Shown here: positions 51,499 to 61,181 of the stretch, piece after piece | Position numbering within the stretch: position 1 is the first letter of the stretch | Layout of the letters: the number at the start of each line of letters is the position of its first letter | The notes under the pieces: generated by a model | Seen by the model: the letters and a program-made list of their open reading frames with translations, nothing else | Told to the model about the DNA's origin: nothing | The model's database searches: none | Assembly (NCBI RefSeq): GCF_009720385.1 | Contig: NZ_ML769311.1 | Location: 37,168-101,167 of the forward strand | Source of the DNA: Catellatospora vulcania | GTDB lineage: Bacteria; Actinomycetota; Actinomycetes; Mycobacteriales; Micromonosporaceae | Length of the DNA: 64,000 nucleotides | Direction of reading: 5' to 3' | Translations under genes and position numbers: made by a program

Positions 51499-52668
51499 AT
51501 GAATGCATCGAAGCTGACTCTGTTGGGCGGCAAGCGGCTCGCCGTGGCGCTGGCCGCCGCGGTCGCGGTGGCCACCGGTGTCGCCACCATGTCAGCTTCG
51601 GCAGCGGCCCCGCTGACGGTCGCCGCGGCACTGTCCGCTCAGGACGGCCGCTCCGCGACGGTCGCCGGGTACATCGTGGGGCAGCCGACGGCGACGAACA
51701 CGGTGATCAAGTCCGGGTTCACCGGCGACACCGCGATCGCCATCGCCGACTCGGCGGCCGAGTCGAGCACCTCGCGCATGCTGTACGTGCAGGTCACCGC
51801 CGCCTACCGCAGCGCCTTCGGGTTGCAGAGCAACCCCGGGCTGATGGGGCGGCAGGTCACCGTCACCGGCACGCTGACGGCGTACTTCTCCCACGGCGGG
51901 CTCAAGGACCCGACCGCGATGAGCCTCAGCGGCGGCGGCTCGACGCCGACGCCCGCACCGAGCACGTCGACGGGACCTTACGACCCGACGTACTACGCGA
52001 ACGCGCTCGGCAAGACCGGTCCGGCGCTGCGCACCGCGCTGCACAACATCATCAAGGTGCAGACGAAGATCACGTACGCGCAGGTCTGGGAGGGGTTGAA
52101 GGCCACCGACCAGGACCCCAACAACGCGAACAACGTCATCCTGATCTACAGCGGGCGCTCGCAGAGCAAGACCACCAACGGCGGCGGGGTCAACGACTGG
52201 AACCGCGAGCACGTCTGGGCGCAGTCGCACGGCGACTTCGGCACCGCGACCGGCCCCGGCACCGACCTGCACCACCTGCGCCCCGAGGACGTCACGGTCA
52301 ACTCCACCCGCGGCAACAAGGACTTCGATCTGGGCGGCTCCGCGGTCGGCGAGGCCCCGGGCAACTACACCGACACCGACTCGTGGGAGCCGCGCAACGC
52401 GGTCAAGGGCGACGTAGCCCGGATGCTGATGTACATGGCCATCCGGTACGAGGGCGAGGACGGCTGGCCCAACCTGGAGCTGAACAACTCCACCAGCAAC
52501 GGGTCGGTGCCCTACATCGGCAAGCTGTCGGTGCTGCTGCAGTGGAACCAGCAGGACCCGCCGGACACCTTCGAGAAGCGCCGCAACCAGGTCATCTACG
52601 CCAACTGGCAGGGCAACCGCAACCCGTTCATCGACCACCCGGAGTGGGCCGGCGCGATCTGGGGCTGA
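51499..52668 (+). CDS. Secreted endonuclease I family nuclease
   Basis: 389 residues. Signal peptide (about 1-35). OB-like domain (about 36-150) with SAQDGRSATVAGYIVGQ, a Thr/Pro linker, then an endonuclease I domain (about 165-389) with NDWNREHVWAQSHGDFG, GTDLHHLRPED, STRGNKDFDLG and GDVARMLMYMAIRYEG. Likely extracellular nuclease for DNA or RNA. Leaderless ATG 51499. Confidence 0.88.
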   Translation: MNASKLTLLGGKRLAVALAAAVAVATGVATMSASAAAPLTVAAALSAQDGRSATVAGYIVGQPTATNTVIKSGFTGDTAIAIADSAAESSTSRMLYVQVTAAYRSAFGLQSNPGLMGRQVTVTGTLTAYFSHGGLKDPTAMSLSGGGSTPTPAPSTSTGPYDPTYYANALGKTGPALRTALHNIIKVQTKITYAQVWEGLKATDQDPNNANNVILIYSGRSQSKTTNGGGVNDWNREHVWAQSHGDFGTATGPGTDLHHLRPEDVTVNSTRGNKDFDLGGSAVGEAPGNYTDTDSWEPRNAVKGDVARMLMYMAIRYEGEDGWPNLELNNSTSNGSVPYIGKLSVLLQWNQQDPPDTFEKRRNQVIYANWQGNRNPFIDHPEWAGAIWG

Positions 52669-52672
52669 CCGG

Positions 52673-53353
52673 TCAGCGGACCAGGCCGGCGATGAGGTTG
52701 ATCGCCCCCGCCACGATCACCACCCCGAACAGGTACGCCACCAGCGCGTGCACCAGCACCGTCCGCCGCACCCGCCGGTCCCGCAACGTCGTGTCCGACA
52801 CCTGGTAGGTCATCCCGATGGTGAACGCCACGTACGCGAAGTCGCGGTAGTCGGGCTGGTCGGACTGGTCCGAGCCGAACTGGATGCCGCCGTTCGGGGA
52901 GCGGAAGTACAGGTGCGCGTAGCGCAGCGTGAACACGGTGTTGACCACGACCCACGACACGAGCACCGTCGACCCCGCGACCGCGACGAACAGCCCGCGC
53001 AGCTCACCGCTGGACAGCCCGGCGAGCCGGAGCGCGACGAACACGCCGGTCAGGCTGGCCACGCTCGCCGCGAGCAGCAGCAGCGTCGCCGAGCCGCGGC
53101 TCTCGTCCTCGCGTACGGACAGCTTGCGGGTGGTGGACCCGCTCGCCCGCAGGATCATCGGCCAGGTGGCGAGCAGGAACGTCAGCGCCATCACGTTCCA
53201 GCCGCCGATCGCGGCCAGCTCCCAGGTCGTGACCATCGCCAGCCCCGCCCCCGCCAGCAGCCCGAGGCAGGCGACCACGGCCGCGCGCCGCAGCGCCGGG
53301 GCGTGCCAGCCCAGCCACCGGTGGTACAGCGTGGGGGACGGGACATCGGCCAT
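52673..53353 (-). CDS. DUF1345 membrane protein
   Basis: 226 residues with five to six membrane helices and the DUF1345 pattern FGSDQSDQPDYRDFAYVAFTIGMTYQVSDT. Function unknown. Converges with the nuclease gene. Confidence 0.85.
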   Translation of the reverse strand: MADVPSPTLYHRWLGWHAPALRRAAVVACLGLLAGAGLAMVTTWELAAIGGWNVMALTFLLATWPMILRASGSTTRKLSVREDESRGSATLLLLAASVASLTGVFVALRLAGLSSGELRGLFVAVAGSTVLVSWVVVNTVFTLRYAHLYFRSPNGGIQFGSDQSDQPDYRDFAYVAFTIGMTYQVSDTTLRDRRVRRTVLVHALVAYLFGVVIVAGAINLIAGLVR

Positions 53354-53408
53354 GCACCCAGTCTCCACGAGCCGCCCCGCCGTCGCATGCGGACTCGGGC
53401 AGCTCAGG

Positions 53409-54869
53409 TCACTCCGCCGGGCGCACCGCGTACTGCGGGTCCTGCTTGGCGGTGTACATGGCCCGGTCGGCGCGGCCGAGCGTCGTCTCGGCGGACTCGC
53501 CGGGACGGCGCAGCGCGACCCCGACGCTGACCGCGCTGCCGTTGTCGCGCGCCGCGGCGACGAGGCGGTCGGCGATCCGGACGGCCTCGGCGCCGTCGCG
53601 CACCTCCAGCACCGCGACGAACTCGTCCCCGCCGACCCGGAACAGCTCGTCGCCCTGCCGCAGGCATTCACGCATCGCCGCGGCCAGCTCGACCAGCACC
53701 TTGTCGCCGGCGGCGTGGCCGAGCCGGTCGTTGATCTGCTTGAAGTTGTCCACGTCGATGACCAGCAGCGCGGTGCGCCCGGCCCGCGCCGCGGCGAGCC
53801 GCTCGGTGAACGGGCCGACGTGCCGCAGGCCCGTCAGCGGATCGGTCTCGGCGAGCGCCTGCATCTGCTGCAGCGTCCCGAGCCGGTCGTAGCATTCGGC
53901 GGCGTTGGCCATCAGCAGCTCCAGCACGGTGACCGTGCCCGGGTCCACGCGCATCTCCAGCTCGTCCAGGACCAGCATCGCCACCTCCAGCCGCGGATCG
54001 GGGGCCGTGCCGCGCACCGGGAACGCCAGCAGCGTGTGCACCCCGGCCTGCACGAGCGGTTCGAAGCCGCGTACGTCCTCGCCGTCGGGGTCGCCCAGGG
54101 TGCGCGAGGCCCCGTGGCGGCATACCGCGTCCACCAGGGCCGACAGCACGGTCGCCGGCAGCTCGGTGACCTCCGTGGGCAGGTCGCGGGTCCCGGCGGC
54201 GGTGAACGCCGCGCTCTGCCGCAGCGGGTGCCGCGGCTGGCCCGGCGGCGTGCTGCGCCGGGTCAGCACCGTCGCGCTGCCCAGGCCGGTGAGCTCGACC
54301 GCGGCGCGGCAGGCCATCTCGGCCAGCTCCACGCCGCTGTGCGCCGTGGCGAAGCCGAGGGTATGGCGCAGCAGCAGCTCCGCCCGTGACTCGGCGGGCG
54401 GGCCGCCCAGCTCGTCGATCCGCTGCCGGAGCCGCCGCCCGACCTCGGCGAGCTCCTCCGCCCACGTCGCCGGGTCGTCGACGACGTGGTCGAACTCGAT
54501 GTTGACCACGCCGATGGGCAGGTCTGGCGGCTCGCTGAGCGGGGCGCAGACCACAGAGCCGACGGGGCGTCCGGCGTGCAGGCCCGCGTATGCGATCGAG
54601 GCGTCGTCTATCGCCGCTGGGCGGCCCGTGGCCAGCACGTGGCCGACGACGCCGTAGTGGCTCGGGACGGCGGTGGGTGCCTGCCAGGCGCCGCTGAACG
54701 CGACGACCGACAGCTGCCCGGGGCTGAGCAGCAGCACGTCGACCGCGGCCCCGGTGTGGCCGTGCAGCACGGACACCGCGGCGTTGCAGGCGCGCGCCAC
54801 CGAGTCGCAGCCGGCCGCGACCTCCGCCACGTCGTCGATGACACCTTTGCTGAGCCGGCGACCCATCAC
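53409..54869 (-). CDS. GAF-GGDEF diguanylate cyclase
   Basis: 486 residues. N-terminal GAF-like domain (about 20-150), second less clear domain, then GGDEF. RVGGDEFV (413-417) is intact, and RQGD (404-407) is an I-site five residues upstream, so product inhibition by c-di-GMP is likely. No EAL domain. Confidence 0.88.
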   Translation of the reverse strand: MMGRRLSKGVIDDVAEVAAGCDSVARACNAAVSVLHGHTGAAVDVLLLSPGQLSVVAFSGAWQAPTAVPSHYGVVGHVLATGRPAAIDDASIAYAGLHAGRPVGSVVCAPLSEPPDLPIGVVNIEFDHVVDDPATWAEELAEVGRRLRQRIDELGGPPAESRAELLLRHTLGFATAHSGVELAEMACRAAVELTGLGSATVLTRRSTPPGQPRHPLRQSAAFTAAGTRDLPTEVTELPATVLSALVDAVCRHGASRTLGDPDGEDVRGFEPLVQAGVHTLLAFPVRGTAPDPRLEVAMLVLDELEMRVDPGTVTVLELLMANAAECYDRLGTLQQMQALAETDPLTGLRHVGPFTERLAAARAGRTALLVIDVDNFKQINDRLGHAAGDKVLVELAAAMRECLRQGDELFRVGGDEFVAVLEVRDGAEAVRIADRLVAAARDNGSAVSVGVALRRPGESAETTLGRADRAMYTAKQDPQYAVRPAE

Positions 54870-54950
54870 ACCCCGCCATGCCGCCCGGATCCCCGATGCC
54901 GAGGATCGGATCCAGCCTAATGCCGCATACCGGGTTGATCCCCCGTTTCG

Positions 54951-56444
54951 CTACTGCTGACGCTGGAGGCGCATGAGGTGCGGGTCGGCGTCGGTGACGG
55001 TCGCCTCGAAGAGCTGCCACATCACGGCCGGCGGCAGGTTGCGGTGCTTCGCGGCGCGGCAGCGCACCTCAAGATCCGGATCGTCGAGCATGGCGATCAG
55101 CTCGGCGGCGGTCGGGTAGGCCGGGTCGAACAGCTCGCGGATGTCCGGCACGGGATCGGCGGCCAACCGGGCCTTCTGCTCCCCGGTCAGCTTGTCCGAG
55201 TAGGTGGCCAGCCATCGGTGTTGCTCCAGCCCCGAGCGGGTGAACCGGTCGAGCGCGTCGGCGGGGAACTGCGGCCGTCGCATCATCGCCGCAGCGGTTA
55301 GCGCGGTGCCCATCGGGACCATGCGGACCAGCAGCTCGCCGGGGGCGTCGGGATGGTTCTCCGCGAGGTGCAGCCGCACGGTGTAGTCGTCGTCCTCGGC
55401 AAGCGCGGCCACGGCGTCCGCGGGCAGGTGCGGGCAGCACGCGGCGGTCCGCCGGAAGATCACGTGCGGCGACCGGGCGTATCGCGCCTGCAGCTCGACG
55501 TCCTCGCACCGCGCCGCCAGCCAGCCGACCGTGGGCACGTGGTTGTTGGCGGCGACCACCAGATCCATGCTCGTACGCAGGTCCTCCGGGGTGCTCTCGT
55601 TGCTGAACACCCGGATGCGCAGCTCCCGGCTGCCCTCTTCCGCGAGCCGCCGCAGCGCGGTGACGGGCGCGGCGGGGTTGTCCGCCAGCGCCCAGCGGAC
55701 CTGGCCGTCCGGATCGGCAGCGAGGACGTCCGCTGCCGCAGGCGGCAGGTGCGAGTCGGCCGCCAACTGGCGGCGCACCTCGACATCGGGGCTGTTGGCG
55801 ATCCGGACCGCGTGGGCCTCGTCGTACCGCGCTGCCACGACCGTGGTGGCCGGGTCGGCGACGAGCAGGGGGATCAACTCCGGCGGCGGGGTGCGGCCCG
55901 TGGCCGCCAGCGCCATGGCGATCGCCGTGGGCGTGCCGTCGGCGAGGATGCGCTGGTAGACGGCGTCTGCGTCGGTCCGGGTGCCGTATCTGAGGACGAC
56001 GAGGTCACCCAGGCCCGGGTCGTCGGCGAGCAGCAGCTTGACGGCCACGGACACATCGTCGCGGCTGACGATGCCGTCACGGATGATGCGGCGGCGGTCC
56101 TTGCTGAGCGCGCGCCATGCCGCCTCGGACACGGGCATGCCCGCATAAGCCCGGAGCCACACTGCCCGCCGCACCTTGCCGTCGGGGTCGCCGGCCAGCG
56201 TCGTCACCGTTTCCGGCGGCGTGTTCTCGACCTCCGCCGCAGCCTCACGCAGCCTCGGATCCTGGTGGCGCGCCATGGTGTCGATCACCGACGGTGGCAG
56301 GACCCGGCCGTGGCAGAGGTAGCGGAGCGCGGACGGGTCGGCTCGCTCGATGATCTGGCGCACCAACTCCTCCGGAGCGGCGGGGTTGCACATCAGCGCG
56401 TGCAGGATCTTGCGCGTGCTCGGGATTACCCTGAACCGGCTCAC
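54951..56444 (-). CDS. Leucine-rich-repeat-variant (LRV) protein
   Basis: 497 residues made of short helical repeats of the LRV/HEAT kind, e.g. ADPDGQVRWALADNPAAP, NSPDVEVRRQLAADSHLP and EDDDYTVRLHLAENHPDAP. Role unknown; a scaffold is likely. Confidence 0.75.
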   Translation of the reverse strand: MSRFRVIPSTRKILHALMCNPAAPEELVRQIIERADPSALRYLCHGRVLPPSVIDTMARHQDPRLREAAAEVENTPPETVTTLAGDPDGKVRRAVWLRAYAGMPVSEAAWRALSKDRRRIIRDGIVSRDDVSVAVKLLLADDPGLGDLVVLRYGTRTDADAVYQRILADGTPTAIAMALAATGRTPPPELIPLLVADPATTVVAARYDEAHAVRIANSPDVEVRRQLAADSHLPPAAADVLAADPDGQVRWALADNPAAPVTALRRLAEEGSRELRIRVFSNESTPEDLRTSMDLVVAANNHVPTVGWLAARCEDVELQARYARSPHVIFRRTAACCPHLPADAVAALAEDDDYTVRLHLAENHPDAPGELLVRMVPMGTALTAAAMMRRPQFPADALDRFTRSGLEQHRWLATYSDKLTGEQKARLAADPVPDIRELFDPAYPTAAELIAMLDDPDLEVRCRAAKHRNLPPAVMWQLFEATVTDADPHLMRLQRQQ

Positions 56445-56585
56445 AGCGACCGAGCCTAAGCCCCTCAGGGCACTCTCGCGACGGACCTACCCGGTCGGAC
56501 GCCGGCACGCCGCTATGGTGCCAGGCTCGCCCGGGACGGTGCCAGTGTCGGCCGCTACCGTAACCACAGCAGTTATCCTGCGCTG

Positions 56586-57098
56586 ATGCCGGGTACCGTG
56601 GAGCGACCGCTGCTGTTCCTCGATGTGGACGGACCGCTGATCCCGTTCGGCGTCACTGTGCAGCCGGGCGCGCACATCGAGCCGCCGCAGGACCCGAGCG
56701 CCGAGAAATTGCGGCACGACGCTCACCCGCTGCTGGCCCGGCTCGATCCCGAACACGGTCGCATGCTCGCCGCGCTGCCGTGCGAGCTGGTGTGGGCGAC
56801 GACGTGGATGGCCGACGCCAACGAGGTCATCGGGCCGCGGCTCGGCCTGCCGCAGCTGCCGGTGGTGGACTGGCCGCACGAGGACGAGCCGGACGCCCGC
56901 CTGCACTGGAAGACCCGCGCCCTGGTCGCCTGGGCTGCCGGGCGGGCCTTGGTCTGGGTCGACGACGAGCTGACCGACCACGACCGCACCTGGGTGAGGG
57001 CGAACCACGCGGGCCGCGCCCTCCTGCACCGCGTGGACCCCCGCCGCGGCCTGACCCCCGCCGACTTCACCGCCATCTCCCGCTGGCTGACCGCCTGA
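56586..57098 (+). CDS. HAD-like hydrolase
   Basis: 170 residues with the HAD motif I FLDVDGPLIPFG, ATTWMADAN as motif II and LVWVDDELTDHD as motif IV. Substrate unknown. Leaderless ATG (TATCCT at 56574-56579). Confidence 0.8.
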   Translation: MPGTVERPLLFLDVDGPLIPFGVTVQPGAHIEPPQDPSAEKLRHDAHPLLARLDPEHGRMLAALPCELVWATTWMADANEVIGPRLGLPQLPVVDWPHEDEPDARLHWKTRALVAWAAGRALVWVDDELTDHDRTWVRANHAGRALLHRVDPRRGLTPADFTAISRWLTA

Positions 57099-57102
57099 AG
57101 GG

Positions 57103-57171
57103 CGAAGATCGCCGTCTCCGGTCGGAAAGTGAGGTCAGACCTCACTTCGTGACCGGAAACGGCGATCTTCG
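57103..57171. repeat. 69-bp intergenic palindrome, GATCGCYGT family
   Basis: Arms of 34 bases, 30 complementary. Outer CGAAGATCGCCGT, centre GAGGTC-A-GACCTC. Matches the element at 4974-5034. Between convergent HAD and GH5 genes. Confidence 0.75.
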
Positions 57172-57208
57172 AACGAGCGCCGGCCTGCGGGAGCGCCGGC
57201 GGGGGCGG

Positions 57209-59563
57209 TTAGATGCGGTAGATGGCCAGGCCCATGATGGCGGGCTTGCCGTAGGCGCCGGTCACGTTGATGTTGAGGACGCCGTCGGACACCGTGACGG
57301 TGTACGCGCCGTTCTCGCGCCAGTGGCCGAGTGCCAGGTCACCGAGGTTGCTGGCCTTGAGGATGCCCTCCAGGGTGACGTTGAAGCGGCGGGTGTTGCC
57401 CTGCACCGACTCCATCTCCCAGACGTACACCTGGTAGGTGCCGTTGGCGACGGTCTGCGACATGGTGATCGTGCCGAGGTCCGTGCCGAGCAGGCCGGTG
57501 TGGAGCATGTCCACGGTGGCGGTGTCGGGCAGCGGGCTGGGCGTGACGGTGTTGGTGTGGGCGGTGCCGCCGCTGACCGTGAAGCCCGAGGACTGGGCAG
57601 AGGTCTGGCTGACCCACTGGTTGCCCTCGATGACGACGGCCGGTCCGTTGAGGTTGATGCCCTTGACGAAGCCGACGGCCGGGGGGCTGGTCGACGGCTG
57701 CGGCGACGGCGAGGCCGGCGGCGCGGACGGCGACGGTGAGGTGGTGGACCCGCCGGTGACGACGGCCCGGTCGAGGGTGACGACCGTGCCGGTGGCGCCG
57801 GCGTTCTTGGTGCCGGTGTTGCGGATCCGCAGCGTGTGGTTGCCCGCGGACAGCACCGGGCTGGTCCACACCGCCACGTCGCCGGTCTTGGTGGCGGCGT
57901 AGAGGTCGACGTTCACCTCGGTGCCGCCGTCGATCGACACCGCGGCGATGCCGTGGCTCGCACCGGTGACGGCCCGGTAGACGACCCGGGTGCCGTTGAA
58001 GGCCAGGGTGGCCGTCTCACCGGCGTTGAGGCTCCAGCTCTGGCTGGCGTTGTAGAACACCGCCGGGCTGGTCTCGTTGCAGGCGGTGCAGTGGACCCAG
58101 CCGCTGTAGTTCCACTGGTTCTGCCCGGTGCCCTGGACCGAGTCGTCGACGTTGACCGTGCCCGGAGGCTGCGGCGACGCGCTCGGCGACGGCGACGGGG
58201 AGGCCGGGGGAGAGGCCGGTGGCGACGACGACGGCAGGACGCCGCCGTTCTTCGCGATCAGGCGGGCGGCCTGGGTCGCGAACATCTGGTACGCCGGGTC
58301 GTACTGCGCCTTGGACGTGTCGGTCTCGCCGTAGATGGAGAAGCCTTCACCGTTGTCGGGCGGCCAGATGAACGTGGCCGGGTTGACATTGTCGTCCTGC
58401 GGGTGCGGTTTCGTGGCCGGGGGCACGACCTTGCCCTCGACCCGCCAGGACAGCCAGCCGGCGCAGTCGTTGTTGTTGTAGATCGTGTCGGCCCAGCCGC
58501 TGTAGATGCCGGACCGGGTGACCTTCTCCGCCGCGCTGCGCGCCGGGTAGGCGAACTCCTGCATGAGCACAGGTTTGTTGCTCGCCACCGCCGTCGCGCA
58601 GTGCTGGTTGATCAGGCTGTTGACCTGCGCGGGGGTGAGGTTGTGGTACGTCGGGTAGGTGTGCCAGGTCTGGAAGTCGATCGCCGGCACGTTGGCGGCC
58701 TCGGTGTTCGGGTCGGAGCCCGCCTGCCCGCCGTAGAAGCCCTCGCTGCCGGTGGTGACCAGCTGCTGGGCGCCCTGGGCCTTGATGTACGACGCCATCT
58801 CCTGGTACCAGCCCTGGGCCAGGGACACCGAGCTGATCTCGGGCTCGTTCATCAGGTCCCAGGCGAAGATGGTCGGGTCGTCCTTGTACTTCACACCGGT
58901 GATGCTGTTGGTGCGGTTGAGCACGAAGTTGACCCAGTCCTTGTACAGCTGCTTGGTGCGGGGGTCGCTGTAGAAGAACGTGTAGCGCTGCGCGTGGCTG
59001 GACCCGTTGTAGCCCGGGATGTACCACGAGTTGATCTGCTGGGTGCCGCCCGCCCACTGCCAGAAGTCCATCATCGCGATGTTGAGCTTCAGGCCGAGCT
59101 CGCCGGCCTTGGCGATGACGTAGTCCCAGCGCCCGAGGCCGTTGGTGGTGCTCGGGTTGAAGGCGTACGTGTTGGTGGCGGTGTCCCAGTAGATCAGGTA
59201 CGTCCCGTGCATGCCCATGTTGGACGCGTCACCGGTGCTGGCGGGGTTCCAGATGTGCGGCTTGGTGGTGCCGTCCAGCGACCCGGTGACCGAGTGCAGG
59301 ATGCCGCGTACGACGTTGTAGTTGCTCGCGTCGGCGTAGCCGAGCACCGAGTCGACCTCGGCGCGGGTGCCCCAGCCGAGGTAGTGGCTGTTGGTGCCCG
59401 CAACGTAGAAGGGCTTGCCGTCGAGCATGAACTTGGTGCCCGACGTGGTGACGAAGCCGGGGGCGGCGTTCGCCTTGTTGCCGACCATCAGTGGTAGTAC
59501 CACGGCGAGGACCATCGCAATCACGAGCGGGATGGTGAGCCGGTTGAGCCGAAGAGCTTTCAT
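57209..59563 (-). CDS. Secreted GH5 mannanase with CBM-like modules
   Basis: 784 residues. Signal peptide (about 1-33). GH5 catalytic domain (about 34-440) with acid/base Glu in LMNEPEI and nucleophile Glu in LMQEFAYP, typical of endo-mannanases of GH5. Ser/Pro linker, then a CBM35-like module and a second Ser/Pro linker with a malectin-like C-terminal domain. Degrades plant mannan outside the cell. ATG 59563, RBS TAGGAGA. Confidence 0.87.
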   Translation of the reverse strand: MKALRLNRLTIPLVIAMVLAVVLPLMVGNKANAAPGFVTTSGTKFMLDGKPFYVAGTNSHYLGWGTRAEVDSVLGYADASNYNVVRGILHSVTGSLDGTTKPHIWNPASTGDASNMGMHGTYLIYWDTATNTYAFNPSTTNGLGRWDYVIAKAGELGLKLNIAMMDFWQWAGGTQQINSWYIPGYNGSSHAQRYTFFYSDPRTKQLYKDWVNFVLNRTNSITGVKYKDDPTIFAWDLMNEPEISSVSLAQGWYQEMASYIKAQGAQQLVTTGSEGFYGGQAGSDPNTEAANVPAIDFQTWHTYPTYHNLTPAQVNSLINQHCATAVASNKPVLMQEFAYPARSAAEKVTRSGIYSGWADTIYNNNDCAGWLSWRVEGKVVPPATKPHPQDDNVNPATFIWPPDNGEGFSIYGETDTSKAQYDPAYQMFATQAARLIAKNGGVLPSSSPPASPPASPSPSPSASPQPPGTVNVDDSVQGTGQNQWNYSGWVHCTACNETSPAVFYNASQSWSLNAGETATLAFNGTRVVYRAVTGASHGIAAVSIDGGTEVNVDLYAATKTGDVAVWTSPVLSAGNHTLRIRNTGTKNAGATGTVVTLDRAVVTGGSTTSPSPSAPPASPSPQPSTSPPAVGFVKGINLNGPAVVIEGNQWVSQTSAQSSGFTVSGGTAHTNTVTPSPLPDTATVDMLHTGLLGTDLGTITMSQTVANGTYQVYVWEMESVQGNTRRFNVTLEGILKASNLGDLALGHWRENGAYTVTVSDGVLNINVTGAYGKPAIMGLAIYRI

Positions 59564-59656
59564 GCAGGTCTCCTACCTGGTCTCTCCTGGTGCTCTGGGG
59601 GAGCGCCGCGTCCGGGGCCGGGCGCCCCGAACGCGACGTGCTTCGATTAATGCGCA

Positions 59657-59672
59657 TCTTTAAACCAATACG
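59657..59672. promoter_or_regulatory. Candidate LacI operator upstream of GH5
   Basis: TTTAAACCAATA at 59659-59670 resembles the TAAACCGAT motif at the lacI gene. Located 96 bases before the GH5 start. Confidence 0.4.
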
Positions 59673-59710
59673 GACACAGGCGTCCCCGGGTCCGGTTCTT
59701 GCTACGCCCG

Positions 59711-61141
59711 TCAGCCGGCTGCGGGCGGGTCCAGTGGTGGGATGGCGTTCGCGGCGATGACCTGCCGGAACCAGTGGCCGCTGTTCTTGATCGTGCGCTG
59801 CTGGGTGTCGCGGTCGACGTGGATGAGGCCGAAGCGCTGGCTGTAGCCGTACACCCACTCGAAGTTGTCGATCAGGGACCACATCACGTAGCCGCGCACG
59901 TCCACGCCGTCGGCGATGGCGTCGTGCAGGGCGGCCAGGTGCGCGTGCAGGTAGGCGACGCGGCCCGGGTCGTCGACGCGGCCGTCGGGGCCCACCTGGT
60001 CAGGGGAGGCCACCCCGTTCTCGGCGATGACGATCGGGATCGGGCCGTAGTCCTGGCGGATGCGGTTGAGCAGCTCGCGCAGGGCGCCCGCGTCGACGAC
60101 GCCGTGGATGGTGGACGGCCCCTCGGCGGGCGCGATGTGCACCAGGCCGTCGCTGCCGACCCAGCGGTTGTAGGGGTCGGCGGGGCCGGGGCCGCCGGCG
60201 ACGTACAGCGGCGTGTAGTAGTTCACGCCCAGCAGGTCGATCGGTGCGCTTGCCGTGGCGAGGTCGCCGTCGTGCACGAAGCCCCAGTCGGTGATGTGCG
60301 CGGTGTCGGCGATCAGGTCGGCCGGGTACTCCCCGCGCAGCAGCGGGTCGAAGAAGATGCGGTTGCGCAGCGCGTCGGCCCGGCGTACCGCGTCGCGGTT
60401 CTCGGGGGTGTCCACCGGGGTGCGGACCGGGGCCGGGTTGAGCGCGACGGAGACCTGGGCGCTGGCCGGCAGCGCCGCGCGCAGCGCCTGCACGCCGAGG
60501 CCGTGGGCCAGGTTGAGGTGGTGGGCCACGGTCAGTGCGGTGGCGTCGTCGGCGACGCCGGGGGCGTGGATGCCGGAGGCGTGGCCGAGGAAGGCGGTGC
60601 ACCACGGCTCGTTCAGCGTGATCCACAGTGGCACCCGGTCGCCGAGGCGCTGCGCGACCAGCGCGGCGTAGTCGGCGAAGCGCTCGGTCATGTCCCGGTT
60701 CGCCCAGCCGCCCGCGTCCTGCAGCACCTGCGGGTGGTCCCAGTGGTAGAGGGTCAGCATCGGCTCGACGCCGTTGGCGAGCAGCTCGTCGACCAGCCGG
60801 GAGTAGAAGTCCAGGCCCTTGGCATTGGCCGGGCCGCGCCCGTCGGGCTGCACCCGCGGCCACGACACCGAGAACCGGTAGGTGGTCAGGCCCAGCTGTG
60901 CCATCAGCGCGACGTCGTCGCGGTAGCGGCGGTAGTGGTCGACGGCGAGGTCGGCCCGGTCGCCGTTGTCCACCCGGCCGGGGACGGCGGTGAAGGTGTC
61001 CCAGACCGACGGTGTGCGCCCGTCGGCGTCCAGGGCGCCCTCGACCTGGAACGCCGCGGTAGCCGCGCCCCAGCGGAATCCCGCGGGGAATTCCGGAGGT
61101 GCATGGCGGCGGTCGGGCGCGGTCTCCGTGGGGGCGGTCAT
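59711..61141 (-). CDS. GH1 beta-glycosidase (beta-mannosidase/glucosidase)
   Basis: 476 residues, cytoplasmic. LTLYHWDHPQ, acid/base Glu in ITLNEPWC, nucleophile Glu in VIAENG. Hydrolyses disaccharides. ATG 61141 has AAGGAG at a good distance. Confidence 0.9.
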   Translation of the reverse strand: MTAPTETAPDRRHAPPEFPAGFRWGAATAAFQVEGALDADGRTPSVWDTFTAVPGRVDNGDRADLAVDHYRRYRDDVALMAQLGLTTYRFSVSWPRVQPDGRGPANAKGLDFYSRLVDELLANGVEPMLTLYHWDHPQVLQDAGGWANRDMTERFADYAALVAQRLGDRVPLWITLNEPWCTAFLGHASGIHAPGVADDATALTVAHHLNLAHGLGVQALRAALPASAQVSVALNPAPVRTPVDTPENRDAVRRADALRNRIFFDPLLRGEYPADLIADTAHITDWGFVHDGDLATASAPIDLLGVNYYTPLYVAGGPGPADPYNRWVGSDGLVHIAPAEGPSTIHGVVDAGALRELLNRIRQDYGPIPIVIAENGVASPDQVGPDGRVDDPGRVAYLHAHLAALHDAIADGVDVRGYVMWSLIDNFEWVYGYSQRFGLIHVDRDTQQRTIKNSGHWFRQVIAANAIPPLDPPAAG

Positions 61142-61181
61142 CGGCGGCACTCCTTGCGGGTGTGGGCCCTGTCGGGCGGGG

